A stretch of 61,549 bases of DNA from NCBI GenBank assembly GCA_004802705.1, contig SGPL01000151.1, positions 1 through 61,549 on the forward strand. The letters run 5' to 3'. Positions 45,779 through 57,911 of this stretch are shown piece after piece. The translations under genes and the position numbers were made by a program. The stretch comes from Bondarzewia mesenterica (lineage: Eukaryota > Basidiomycota > Agaricomycetes > Russulales > Bondarzewiaceae). The notes below the pieces were generated by a model. The model was not told the origin of the DNA and ran no database searches. It worked only from the letters and a program-made list of their open reading frames with translations. Position 1 is the first letter of the stretch. Every line of letters begins with the position of its first letter.

Positions 45779-48700
45779 TCAAAACAAAGTTTTCCTGCAA
45801 TTTGGTGCACCGCAATGGCACACGGTATATATCGCATCGTTCTTCTGGTTCTTGACAGTGGCGCCAGTCGCCATGTGTTTATCCTAATCAGTCATTGAAT
45901 TCCGTGAACGATATCAGGGTGTATGAGGAAGAATACTCACCTCGTCTTCCATATCATCGGGGTTTCCGTGATATGAGAAGCAAAGCTCTTCAAAGGGGTC
46001 CACATCACGACAGGTGAAAACGGTGAGGAGTGGTTTGTCGAGGTTAGCCTCATTGATATAGCAGGCATTTATGGTGCAATTTGGGCTACAACTGTGATTC
46101 TTCACAGCAGTCAATTTTGACAACAAGGATGCGAGTTCGAAATAAATCTTACCAAAAATCGCGTAAACTACGAGATCAGTCAGAAAATGGGACGGGAGAA
46201 AGATAGTTATGCCACATACATTGCCAGCATGATATGCATCAACACAATACTTTGTTTGCCAGTCTGAGTCGTCCTGCTTGAGGTACCAGAAGTCGAGGTC
46301 GAAAAGGTAGGTGCGGCCGAACTTGTTGTATTTCCTACTGGAGTATAAACACGGACAGAGAGATCGCGGGATGAGATATCACTTACTTCCCCCTCTCTTC
46401 GGCGGTAACATCAGTAATCAGTTCACCTGCATAGATCCCAACGAAAGATCCTTTCGGGATCTTTTTGGGCCCTGCAAAGACACCTGCAGATACAATGCTG
46501 AGTGATCCATCCAGAGAGACAATGAAGACCAAACACACCCCATCCTTTGTGTTCTGTCTTCCTGATGTCTATCACATGCTTCCGTCCATTTTGAACAACC
46601 TGCAAGCTGGAGTAAGTACAGGACTGCTTCTTAGAACAATAACGCTTACCCGGTTTTTGCAGTCCTCCAGACACCCACAAAGATCATTGCACTCAAATAT
46701 AGGAAACCCATTGAACTTCAACCTTCCCCTATCGTCATAGATAAATCCGGAAGGTCCTCCGTGCTCGGACAAGTACTCTTGCTGCTGTTGCAGGCAAGAG
46801 CACGTCTCCGACCGAGGATCACAATGTCCCACACACCCGCAGCCGCGAAGATTGGTGATGTCGGGGGGAGGTACGTCCTCGTCATGCCACAACTGATTGC
46901 TGTAGTGAAATTCCCAAGGTGGAGTGATCTCATCATCGAACTCGTTGATTACCTTGATGCGTGGTGCATCCGGCTCATCCTCGGAGGTATTCTCAAATAT
47001 AACGGCTTCAAAAACAGAGAGAGCCATGTCCGTCTTGCGGTAGATCTCGTCGAGAGAGTTCATACGGTCCTGTAATGTGTGAGGAATATCTTTGGCCATA
47101 TATAGCGGCGGGGGGTAGTCTTCCATCTGACGAGCACTTGTGTATGAGACGATGCACAATCCGTCGATGACAATGTCACCGCGAGCGTTGCGCTCGAATT
47201 GACTAAAAGGATCAGTGACCACAGGCTGAGGGATAGATGTGGGCTCATCAAAAGGATAAGACAGACTATCCAGGGGATCACTAGATGTGGATCTTGAAGT
47301 CGGATTGGGTTTCTGCCTCAAAGATCTTCGGAGCGGCACAGAGGCTGGCGATCTCTGACCAGGATCTTCGGGTGTGGTGACTTCGAACACCTGTAGATCT
47401 AATGAGATAATGCAATGAAGGGGAAAACAGGATCAACCGCACCTCAGTATCTGTACTTCCAGCACTTTCAATGCCCTCGCCGCTCTCTGGATAAGTCAGC
47501 ATGTCCAGACATTCCCGCTCGTCCAGCATATCCTCGGATGGAGTCACACACTCAGAGACGACGATGGGGATAGAAGAAACCGACGGACTGGACTCGTCCT
47601 TGCGGTCCTATCGAATGGTTCATCAGTGGATCACCGTGTTCGAAAATGTCAGAAACGTACTTTTTCCGCAGCTGCATCTAGGTCTATATGTGCAACCTCC
47701 TTGTTAGCTTCTTCATTAACAGTGGGAGGGGGTTCCTCTTGGCCACTGGAGACAACGGCCGGCAGTTCGATCAAAGATGTCTTGGACTGGTGCTCTGGAG
47801 AAACTCGCTGAGGCATTGGCAGCAGAGATCCTGCATTTTCCGCTTGCTCCGGTGATGCAGAAACTGACGACTGGGCACGCTCCAGGGAACACTCAATAGC
47901 AAGGACCCCGGTACCCTGCGATGCCAATTGGGACATGGGTCCAGTTGTGCGTGTCGCCTCAGCCGGCCTCTCACTCGTAGCCAGTGGCGAACGAGTCTCA
48001 CGAGATGCTTCCAGGATACCAGGGTGTTCCGCTGAGATGGTTGACAAGCGAGTTATGTTTAGGGTCCGGTGTGATAGGGATGCGGCACTAATCGGTGAGC
48101 CGCGCATAGCCCGGAGCTTAGCCATTCGGAGGAGGTCAAGGCGTGTGGGGCCAGTAGAAGGTGCCGGCTGAGACATCGATATCGTAGGTGTGGCAGGCGG
48201 TAACGTGTAAGACATAGGACGTTGAGTCGCCGACGATGCGAGGTTCGGGCTTCGAACACGATCCTTCTTTTCGGAGGCGGGTGGAGTGCGAGATGCTGAG
48301 GCCGATTGGAGTCAGTTCAATATATCAAGGCCTTCAGACGCAAGTTAAATAGTCAACTAACCTTTGGCTGAGGTACCTATCACCAAGGCAGACATGACGG
48401 ATGCTTCATTTTTGGGTAATATAGGAATAGATGGTTCAGAGCCACTAACCTGTAGATGCTAAGGTCAAATCACTCTCCTCGCCATCAACTGTCAAATCTA
48501 TGAGGGGTGGAGCACCATCGTTGGACCGGGGTACTAAAATCCGCGCATTTTCAGATGATACAGATCGTTTGCTCTGATGTGCACGCATGATGACTTCGAT
48601 TAATGAAGGTCCATCCGACAGGCCGCTATGAGGAAGAGGCCGCCGCTCCTCTGATATAGGACTCCCAGACTATGCGGGGCAAAACATCGATGCTCATATA

Positions 48701-51236
48701 TATTGAATTTTACGAATGCACTTACTGAAGACGGCGGACGTGTCTCTCGTGTTAGAGAACACATTGCTTGTGTTAGAGGAGGGCACGTTGCCTGCTCTGA
48801 AGGAGACGTTCTCTGGCGCTCCGTCCCCACTCCAAGCGGAAGCTGTGATGCAGATACCTCAGACGAGAGGGCCTCACTTGACCTACTTTGTAGTGGACTA
48901 TAGTGCACGGTCGATGCAGTTCCGGAGGATATATCATCCGGGTTCTTCTCTGCCTTGTCGATCCCTTTTGCTACGTCTGTCGTCTCGAGCATTTGCGAGC
49001 TACTGCTGATGAACACAGAAGCAGATCCTCGTTTCGGTGTGCTTGGTTCGGCGAGTGGCGCGACAGCAAGAATGTCGGCAGCTCCGTCTTGAGCCATAAG
49101 CTCCTGCGTTATAATTTTGGCGTCGGCCTCCTTCAGCACGCTAGCGTCAGGTATTGGTGGTGTGCTTGGGTGAATTCCTGCCTCAGTGACAGGCGAGGCA
49201 ATGGCTGAGATGTAATTAATGAGAGCTGCGCATGATAAGGACCAGAAATTGGCTTCATACCATAAGACGTGGTGCCATCCACAAACAATTTTGCTTCTTT
49301 CGCATTGCCATGAGAGGCCGAAGGCGACGGATGACCCGATTGCGATGATATATCTACACTCATAGACGTGATTTGAATATGAGTGTCCGGCAAGATTTGA
49401 GTGTCTGGCGAAGAGACGACCCCTGTATTCTGGGCAGCCTGTGGCGACGAGATATCATTACGTATTTGCGGCAAATTTGAGGTCTGGAGGGAAGACTGCG
49501 ACATTCTCGTGCTGGAAGATGACGATCTTCGCGACTGCCTTCGTGCCGCGAAGACATCCTTGAACAAGCCGTTGGGGCCGCTATATAAAGAGCGACGGAC
49601 GTGCGGGCGCGATGAGGTACCGACGGTTTCAGAACGAGCAGGCATACCGGCGTTGGTAGGGGTAGCAATCATAGCCGGTTTGGAGACTGTCGTTGGTAGG
49701 AATGTGACAAGCCCTTCGGTCGGCAAGTCTTTCGATGCGGGTCGGGAAGCTTGTGCAACCTCATTCGCAGTGACTGGGTGAAGCGATGTTGAATCGTGAC
49801 TGTACCTTGAGCCAGCAATCGATGGATCCTCACTACTAGGAGGAGTCGTAGCTATACCGGGAAGGCTATCGACACTGTTCTCTGTATCCGTAGGGAGTTC
49901 AGATTGGGAAGTTGTCAAAGGAGCAGATGATGCCACCGCAACTGGCTCAAGGATGGGTTCGGGTGTAAAATCTGGCAAGACCACATTGTCAGGATCGTCA
50001 GGATCGGCGGGATGATTGACAATTCCTTGATCTTCATGGATTTCCAACTCTCTCGATTCGCTAAAGACACGATGAACATTGGGTGGAATAGAAGGTCTCG
50101 GTGGCACATTGATTGGCGGCATTGGAGGCGAAGAAACAGCAGGGCTATCTTCCCTTTCAGGAGGAGGGTCAGAGTCTGAGAAATTGGGCGTGGATACGGA
50201 ATGCCTGTCGGGAAGAGGCTGCCAAAGTTCGGCAACACCGCTGTGTTCTCGAAGAGGAGAATCTGCATCCGATAAATCCAGGGTTGCGTCAGAATGGTAA
50301 GACGCGCGGCGCGGCGGCAAGCTGATTGCTTTGTCCTCAGAGGCAGCTGCCGCAGATAAATGGCTGGCCACAGCACGACGAGGCAAAGGAGCAGAAACAG
50401 ACAGTGTCGGAACAATTGCTGGCTCGTCGTCGCTAGAAATGATGATAACTTCATCGTCGCTCGAGAGACTTATGACTTTGCCATCCGAGCCTGACGATAT
50501 CGTTATGACGGATGGTGAACGTGTTCTACCTATTCGCGCAAGGAGTATCGATAAGTGACTGAAATGTACAACTCATCTAACACACCTGGCTTCTTCTGAG
50601 AGTTGACATGCTGAGAAATCCGCGCTTTGGAGATCAGCCCCACTGGTTCACGAGCTTTTCCCTTACTCGGGCCACCTGAACGAATAGGTGGTATAATGAA
50701 CATATACTCCCAATCATATATAAGACGAACGCACTGAAGCTGACAGTACCACCGACACCATCTGCAGACGGCCTTCCCATATTGATCTTCCGCATCGTCT
50801 TCTTTCTCTTTCCCTTCGAATCCTGCGTACCAGTTGTGGCGTGTTTCTCACCCTGCGAGGCCATTATTTGAGATGAAAACTCGTTCAATACATCACGAAC
50901 AGATGGCGGCGAAGGGGAGTATGATAATGATCTAGATATAGTCCTTTCGCGTCTTTCGCCTCTCACGCGCGAGATTTTGGCTGGCTTTCGTGAGGAGTCG
51001 GCAAGTGGGGAAGCAGCCTTGCGTTTCAAGGTGAGCTGTGATGATGGGGTGCTTTCCAGAATTTCATCAACGAGCTCATCATCCGAAGAGTCTTCATCAT
51101 TGGAAGAACGCTGGTTCCCTACGCGCAACCAATGGTTAGTACTTTTTCTCGATAGTCAACACTTAAAGGGTCAATCGGACCAACCTCTCAATGTGGCCCA
51201 AATAGGGCCCGCGGAGGGAACGCGACGAAGAGACAT
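45779..51236 (-). CDS. SUV39/Clr4-type histone H3 lysine 9 methyltransferase
   Basis: Large multi-exon gene for a heterochromatin-type SET enzyme. ATG 51236 (MSLRRVPSAGPIWATLR) joins across an intron to GNQRSSNDEDSSDDE. A disordered N-terminal half of well over 1,000 residues follows, Ser/Pro-rich, with three acidic-flanked hydrophobic runs (VITISSGSD, VISLSSDDE, VIIISSDDE). The catalytic part is complete. The pre-SET cysteines are CGCVGHCDPRSETCSC and CNDLCGCLEDC. SET motifs are HKGWGVF (cofactor), FVGIYAGELIT, NHSCSPNC, and FTCRDVDPFEELCFSYHG. A last intron joins DDMEDE to an exon with the post-SET CHCGAPNCRKTLF and the stop at 45779. No chromodomain was seen. The closest known roles are H3K9 methylation and gene silencing. 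Confidence 0.88.
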
Positions 51237-51548
51237 CGTTAGCGGACGGGATAGAATGTTAATGGGACAGCATGGGGGTGCTCCTCGGTGCGAGCTCTGA
51301 CTCTTGAGTCTGCCATCTTGGCCTCATTGAAGGACGCGTTGTGTCACATGTTTCAAATCACGTAATTGAGATTTCCAACTGATCTTAAATTGATCTCTTC
51401 GGTTTGCTCGTTCAAGGTATGTGTGTATGGATGGATGTACGTAGATATCACAATCCACAAAAGTCTGGCCCGAGAGTGAAAGATCAATCCATTTTATAAG
51501 CACGGCCATCGCAATCTAACAGCAAGTTTTGACAGAGAGGGATAGTAC

Positions 51549-52295
51549 TTAAACAGACACTGTGAGGGAACGATGAGCAAAGATTGAGACAAAGAAATAA
51601 CACAGTAGAGACGCACGTTGCAAGAGATTGTTGAGTTTGGTGACGCGCGAATTGACGCTGAGATCAATGGTCTTCTCGCCGAAGTCGACAACGAGGCCAC
51701 CCAACACGGAAGGATTGACCTGACTTGAAGTTCGTAAAGAATCCAGACAAGGTAAAGATCGTGGACGCACCTTGTTAGTCAACTTGAGGGTCTTGACCTG
51801 CTGCGCGGTTTGCGACTGCTTCAAAGTAGCCTCGAGGCGCGTAAGGACATCCTTGGGCAAAGGTGACGCTGACGTGACGATAACATCCAACTCTCCCTTG
51901 TACTTGGAGACCAATTGATTGAATCCCTCGATGACTCCCACCGTCTCCCCCAATCGCCCATTATCTGACAGTAACACGAAGAGGTTCTTCGTGATGTCTG
52001 ACACAGGCTCCTTCTTCGCACCAACGCCCTCCGCGCGCGCGTATAGAGTGGGAAGTCCCGTTTTACGCTCGTTTGAGGACAAAGTGGGGTTGGTCACGAA
52101 AAACTTGAGATCTGGGGTGTCTTTGATAGACTTGGAGATGGCGTTCAGCTCGGTCTGAACTTTGGTAAGAGTCTGAGGTGACTTTGCAAGGGCGGCGGAA
52201 TACGCGGCATTGGCGTACTTGAGGGCGATGGAGGAGGCCGCACGTCGTCCCAAGCCAGTGGAGACAGCCGCAGAGCGAGCAGAAGAGAGCAACAT
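51549..52295 (-). CDS. ATP5: ATP synthase subunit OSCP (subunit 5), mitochondrial
   Basis: Peripheral-stalk subunit that ties F1 to Fo in mitochondrial ATP synthase. ATG 52295 starts MLLSSARSAAVSTGLGRRAASS, a mitochondrial presequence. IALKYANAAYSAALAKSP is the family N-terminal helix. LKFFVTNPTLSSNERK, NLFVLLSDNGRLGE, LDVIVTSASPLP and LTNK follow. A 51-base intron joins to VNPSVLGGLVVDFGEKTIDLS, then VTKLNNLLQ. A last intron gives a short LSV exon with the stop at 51549. Length and order match OSCP. It lies tail-to-head upstream of the methyltransferase on the same strand, about 310 bases away. Confidence 0.95.
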   Translation of the reverse strand: MLLSSARSAAVSTGLGRRAASSIALKYANAAYSAALAKSPQTLTKVQTELNAISKSIKDTPDLKFFVTNPTLSSNERKTGLPTLYARAEGVGAKKEPVSDITKNLFVLLSDNGRLGETVGVIEGFNQLVSKYKGELDVIVTSASPLPKDVLTRLEATLKQSQTAQQVKTLKLTNKVRPRSLPCLDSLRTSSQVNPSVLGGLVVDFGEKTIDLSVNSRVTKLNNLLQRASLLCYFFVSIFAHRSLTVSV

Positions 52296-52570
52296 GACAG
52301 TGAATCGTACAGACTGAAAACAGGAAAGCCTCCGGTCGCATCCGCCGTGACAGCATTGTCACACACGTGACGCATAACGGTGGTGAAAGAATGCATATGG
52401 ATTCTCGCGATACAGTAACGACGGCTCGTCCAGCTAGTGAATAAAACAGTACGAATCATCAAACAACATTGGAATGCCTTTTTTACTTCGTGCCTATGGA
52501 TCCACGACCTGAGTAAAGATAGTGTTCGAAGATTGATTGATTTATATTTCCTTATGAAAGATTATCAAAG

Positions 52571-52658
52571 ACGCCGGTGGTGAAACGGTTATCATGCTTG
52601 CCTTCCATGAGTAACACGCGGTTAGCAAGCGGCAGGGGTTCGACTCCCCTCCGGCGTA
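52571..52658 (+). tRNA. tRNA-Gly, anticodon TCC, with a 16-base intron
   Basis: Cloverleaf folds by eye. The acceptor stem ACGCCGG pairs with CCGGCGT, with discriminator A at 52658. The D stem GTGA/TCAT has an AACGGTTA loop with the GG pair. The anticodon stem CTTGC/GCAAG carries loop CTTCCA with anticodon TCC (reads GGA). A 16-base intron (TGAGTAACACGCGGTT) sits directly after position 37, the canonical site. The T arm is AGGGG-TTCGACT-CCCCT. A run of T at about 52675-52680 could be the Pol III terminator. Confidence 0.9.
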
Positions 52659-53150
52659 TAATCATGTCCATCAACATTTTTTGGTCGTTTGGGAGGAAAT
52701 TTTGCTTCGAGATAGAAACTAGTATTATACCCGATGCACTAAAATCCAGCGCTCAAATATTGGATACACATGTTGGGCTGCATGTACAATTCGCGTGCAA
52801 TATCCAGCACTGTTTGTCATTTCATTAGATTTATAAGGACCATCGAGTCGACATGATGCAAATGCTCATTGTCGATCCACTCTACTATTGACAGCTAAGG
52901 GGAGAATGATCGGCATTATTCGGTGCACCCATTGTACCCTGTCAAGTCTTCTGCCAAACATAGTACACAGCATATTGTATGATTAAAGTTTAGAAACCAA
53001 AATCGAGCGTAACGCTTCGGCTGAAGATGAATAACATAGTAGTGTGGGCAAGAACGTGAAGCACCACAGAAAGAGTCGAGCAGGAAAAGAAAGAGAAAGA
53101 GAGATGCGGTATGCACATAACCCAGCGTGCGTCGTCTCGAAGTTGACCAT
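52659..53150. other. Intergenic region after tRNA-Gly
   Basis: Spacer with the tRNA terminator T run and 3' flanking sequence of the CANIN gene. No gene seen. Confidence 0.5.
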
Positions 53151-56100
53151 CTAATTTGATGATGCCTCCAGACTCCAAAAGTCGAGTAGACTCCGGGGAC
53201 CTGAATTCAAGACCGCGTTCCGCTGATAATGGACGCGCATCGCGAGACGTTGCAATGCCCCTTTGGCGCGCGACCGATCGAGATGCGCCGCACGGGTGTC
53301 GACTGTATGCACCCAACGCCAACAAATCAGAAAAGAAAACACGAAATGTGAGCAATGACACACTCAGTTTACTTGACGGAACACGTACCGATGCGTCCAT
53401 GAAGCACGTCCAGACGATTTTTCACCAACTCCAGCGGCATCCGTTCCCTACCCTTCCTCGGACTGTCCTCGGGCTCCACAACCTGTACGACCCGCCGCAC
53501 GTCGCCCTCCTGCGCGACGTAGCCATCGATGTCGGTCAAGGCAACGCTAAGCACGTCGACGCGCGAACTGAGCTCTTCGTAATCCGTCGTGTCCGTGGCT
53601 TCGAACGGTCCGTGAGTCTCGGACAGGACGTCGATGAGTGCGTCGAGCGAGGGCAAGTCAGTGTAAGGGTCCTGGAATGAATTGACATGATTAAGATCTG
53701 TGTGATGATGGCAGGTTGGCAATAAGAGAGCTTACGGTAGAGAAATCGGCGCCAGTGAGTAAGTGACGCGCGACGCAGCGAGCTATCCGCGATGATTGCG
53801 TAGATGCTCTGACGAAGAAGGACAACATGAGCGCCTGAGTTCCCACATGCAAAGTCGACGCGTAGGCGAGCACTCTAGTCGCAACTGCACACTCCTGAAA
53901 GACACATAATCGAATGAAACGTCGAATTTACGGATTTCGAAGCATATAATACGCACGATGCTCTCACTCCCGTCCTCGAGATCAGCAGGAAGACGTTGAC
54001 AGACAGCTTCGAGCGCTCTGAGCAGGTCGGTCCTAATCTCGTTAGACGCAGACGCGTCGATGCCGACGAGCAACAGTGCCATGACAATGTCCGGTGTATC
54101 CTCCACGCGAAGCCAATAATTTCTGCATTGTGATGAGACCCCGCGTACCCAACAGCAAAACGAAAAAACTTACAGTGAAAGCGCCGTTACCAACGAGACC
54201 AAGCGGTACAATACTTCTTCGAAAATATCGTCGTCGGCAACCCTATTCCGCGGTGGGACCGTCACATCCTGATCACAAATTCGCTCTAACATTTCAGACT
54301 TCATACCCAAACGCGCCAGCGTGTCCGCGATGAACCGCGCGGACAACCGCGACTCGGTTTGTGGTGCCGGAAGATAACGAAGGAAGTTGAATGCAGTGTG
54401 ACAAAGAGGTGTAGGCTGTATGGCAAGAGCTATTGCAAAGCGGAAGCGCACCGGGACACAGTTTATGTTAAGGTGCATTCAGTCTTTAACGGAAGAGGAC
54501 TGACCGAATCTGCACAACCAATCCAATATGGAAAGATACTGGGATAAGTCGACCTTGCGGAGCAGTCCAGCATCAATGAATCTCTTCGTACGATCGGCAT
54601 CTATAAAGAGAGAGCAAAAGCAGAATGCAAGGGAAGCCACAGTACACCATTGCCGTATAATCAAAATTCACATACCACCCTGTTCAATAGCTTCGCACAC
54701 CAATTTCAGAGCCGGAGGCATTTCGCTCGTCCCTTCATCCAATACCAACTCCGGCATCCTCTCTGCCTTAACATCATCCATCCCTTCTTCCCCTTCCACA
54801 GTCCCAACAGTCTCCCACACGCGGACGCCAACCAACGTCACTTGCTTCATCCCCCCAAGCCGATCCGCATCCAAGATACTCCCAACAGCTTTCCCCTCCT
54901 TTGCACCAAGTAAACGCTCCCGATCCTCCGCGTCTACCTCTTCCTCTTCCTCATCCTCCATATCCATATCCATGTCCACACCCTTCCCACTCACTCTGCC
55001 ACCAAGTCCGATCCGCATCTGCGCCCCCCTCCGCGCGGCGCGCGCAGCAGCCTCTTCGTCCGTCCACTTTCGCTTCTCCATCTGTTCGTCTTCATCTTCG
55101 TCCTCGTCCAGGTTAAGATCCACGGGCGCAAACAACGCCACCCGATCGATGTTTTCGGCCCTGTTCAACGCGTCCATCCCGCTTCCCGCCTTGTCCGCGT
55201 TAAGCTTCTCTTTCAACAGCGCGTCGAGCGGGTTCGCCATGGACTTCTTACCCTTCGCAGACGCCTTGGCGATCGTTTGTTTAGATACAAGCGGTGCGAG
55301 CTCGCGTTGCGGTGCGCGTCGTTTACGCGTTGGTCGCGTCGCGGCAAACGGGCTGGTGGTGCTCGAGCCTGGAGGTGAAGGGATTTGGTGGCGGGTTTTG
55401 TAGTTGTGCGATGCGCCCGTGGGGGACTCTGGAGACTCCAAAGCGGATTGGGGCGTCGTGAGGGTCGATGCGGATGCGGATGCGGATACCGCAAATTTCG
55501 AGCTCGAAGCCATAGATCTCGGAGAAGATGCATCCGGACTAGGCACCGTCAGAGATGAGCTTTTAAAATGAGAGTAAAAAAATCCCAACATACTTCTTTT
55601 TCTTGCTCCGTGTCACGAACCAGCCTTCGTTCTCACTGCCGCTGCTGTCGTCCAGCTCCGCCAGCTCGCTGGCCACCTCGTCCTCAGGAGATGATAGTCG
55701 CACCGCTTTCATCGCCTCTGCGCGGATCTGCGCAATGATTTGAGCCGTCTTTGATTTGGCATCGAGCGCGACGGGCGTCTTAGGGAGCGCCGGCGACGTG
55801 AGCGGGGGAGTGCTGATGTGAAGAGGCTCGCTCGGAGCCCGAGAGGAAGCGGGCGGGAGGTCATGCGCGAAATCCATAGGGGTGGCATAAGCGGAGGTAG
55901 GGATTGAGTACGAGGGGAGTGTTGGTGAGGGCAGGGACATCGGGCGGAGGAGGGCACTGACTTCCGCGGATGACGCATGTGTAGGTGAGAATGAGCGATT
56001 TGGGATGTAAGGTGAAGATGGGCGTGAGGAGGGTGGGGAGAGAGAAGAGGAAAACGAGATCGAGAGCAATTGTGCCCGTGGACTCGGCGCGTCTTTTCCC

Positions 56101-57308
56101 TCCTTCTCGTCCTCCTTCCCAGAGTCAGCACCCACGTCATTATCGACGTCCATTGCGATGCCATCCAGTTCCAATGCAGGCAGAGGGTCCGGTTCTGAAT
56201 GAGTGCGGACGGTAGCAGCCAGGTGCCGCCACGATTCTACATTCTCCTGCACTTCCCGTGGATCCCGTCGGAGGTCTTTGGGGATAGTGAGTTCCTGCTC
56301 GTCGCTTTGGCTGCCCGGAACCAGCTCTTCCTCGTCCACATTGACTAGATTTTCTTCCGTAGTTTCTTTGGGCAGCGAAGCCGACGGAGGCATCAAGCGC
56401 GGTTTCTTGTTCGGTAAGCGTTCGAGAGGTGTGGGATGCGCTATATGATCATTGGGAGCGAGCGATACGGGACGTGAGACGGAAGAAGATGGAATGGAAA
56501 TGGGGAAGGATCGTCGACCTGCATGTTTGGATGGCGGCGAAGAGGAGAGTAAAACGATACCGTCTTCGGCGTCTTCGGCAGCAGGGGAATCCTCCACGAC
56601 TTCGCTATGCTTTCGTTTGGATGGGAGCATCATCTGCGGGCCCGACTGGTTCTTGCCTCGTTCCTGAGATGGTGACTGCTGCTGTGAGGAACCAAGGAGC
56701 TGGATAGAGGAAGAACGCAAACGGTCCGGCATGTTGGTGGTAGTCTTGTTTTTGTCGATAGTCCTGGCTGTAGGGACGCGAACGCGCGTGCCTTTTCGTG
56801 GTGAGACAATCTCCACACCAGAGAGTTGTGCCGTGGGCGGATGCCGGGTAGGTGTGTTGTTGAGCGGGGGTATGGGGACAGAATCCGATATGAAAATCAC
56901 GGACGCTGACGAGCGCGACGAAACAGAAATAACTTCCTGGTCGGGTGCTGGAGGTTTCTTAGAGGCGGTAGAGGTAGACAAAGAGTCCGACTTGGGCTTT
57001 GATCCAGACGCGATCTGCCCGATGCCACTGGCAGTCGCGCGCGTCGCATTTTTGCTCGCGCTCGTGGCGCGCGGCGTTGACGCGTCCTTGGCTGCCACAG
57101 GACCTTTAATAGAAGCGGCTCTAGTTCTGGCTTTTGATTGAGTGGGCTGGGATTGGCTTGGACCAGGCTGTGACGAATGCGGTGCGGAGAGTTGGGAGGA
57201 GGATGGAGCGCCGGTGCTGCCCGCGGTGCTGGACCTGCGGGTGAAATAATCTGTGACTTTTGTGGTTTTGAGACTGCGCGCAGACGACTGGGTGGAAGGC
57301 GGGCTCAT
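53151..57308 (-). CDS. CANIN-domain protein (SMC5/6-associated, SLF2-like) with PIP-box-like N-terminus
   Basis: Gene of about nine exons for a large nuclear protein. ATG 57308 starts MSPPSTQSSARS, then TTKVTDYFTRR, which resembles a PCNA-binding PIP box (the usual first Gln is Thr). A long disordered Ser/Pro region with acidic and basic patches follows. An intron at about 55562-55594 leads to NPLDALLKEKLNADKAGSGM and IDRVALFAPVDLNLDED. Further exons give ALKLVCEAIEQG, DLSQYLSILDWLCRFG, FNFLRYLPAPQTESRL, CQRLPADLEDG, TDLPSLDALIDVLSETHGPF, and a last exon VDTRAAHLDRSRAKGALQRL ending at 53151. The folded half matches my memory of the fungal CANIN domain (coiled-coil SMC6 and NSE5 interacting), tied to DNA damage repair. 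ACGCGT lies 81 bases upstream. Confidence 0.72.
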
Positions 57309-57388
57309 TGTTTAGATTGAGTACGAAGTAGTCGACGAAATGAATTTTCGGCGTGAGCAGGCGCGATTCGGGGCGCACGGCGAGTTGA

Positions 57389-57394
57389 ACGCGT
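57389..57394. promoter_or_regulatory. MluI cell-cycle box upstream of the CANIN gene
   Basis: ACGCGT in the 603-base divergent gap shared with the MFS transporter gene, 81 bases upstream of the CANIN start. It fits G1/S expression of a repair factor. A single site is weak evidence. Confidence 0.35.
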
Positions 57395-57797
57395 CAATAC
57401 CGCCCAGGAACACGTTAACCAGTTTGGTTCTCCTTGGGGGAACCTTAGCCAAACCTTAGCCCGGACATTGCCAGGCAATGCATGGCTCCAATGATCCCTG
57501 CCAAATCGAGGTTTCTGTCCCCAGCCACTGTTGGATTGAAAAAAATGTGACAGAAAACGATGCGCCAGCAGACGCTGTGGGCCGCTGCGCTGCAGCAGTC
57601 GTTCACAAATTCCTACGTACGCACGGACCAGCGGAGGTTGTATCGGAGTGGCAATCAATGAGAATAGGATCTAATCAGATAATTGACGTAATTCGGATGC
57701 ATACGGGCTTATCAGATAACCGGAAGCACCAGGCCCTGTGCTCTCCCGTTGCGAATTCGGGTCTCTCTGTCAGGTTTTGATCAATAACCAGTGAGCG

Positions 57798-57805
57798 TAT
57801 AAAAA
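57798..57805 (+). promoter_or_regulatory. TATA-like box of the MFS gene
   Basis: TATAAAAA lies 20 bases before the first in-frame ATG (57825) and 107 bases before ATG 57912. If it is the TATA box, transcription starts near 57830 and the real start codon is 57912. Confidence 0.45.
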
Positions 57806-57911
57806 TAAGCTTAATCGTTGCTGCATGCCTTCCACGCCTCTTTTCTCGCCCCCTCCTTCCCCTTCCCAAATCCCCCCCCAACACTGCCCAGAGAATTCAA
57901 CGTTCACTCGG

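Noticed and set aside
54528..55403. 291-codon Ser-rich frame on the plus strand
   Set aside because: Antisense of the acidic and basic exons of the CANIN gene. Repeats of Ser come from Asp/Glu-rich coding on the other strand.
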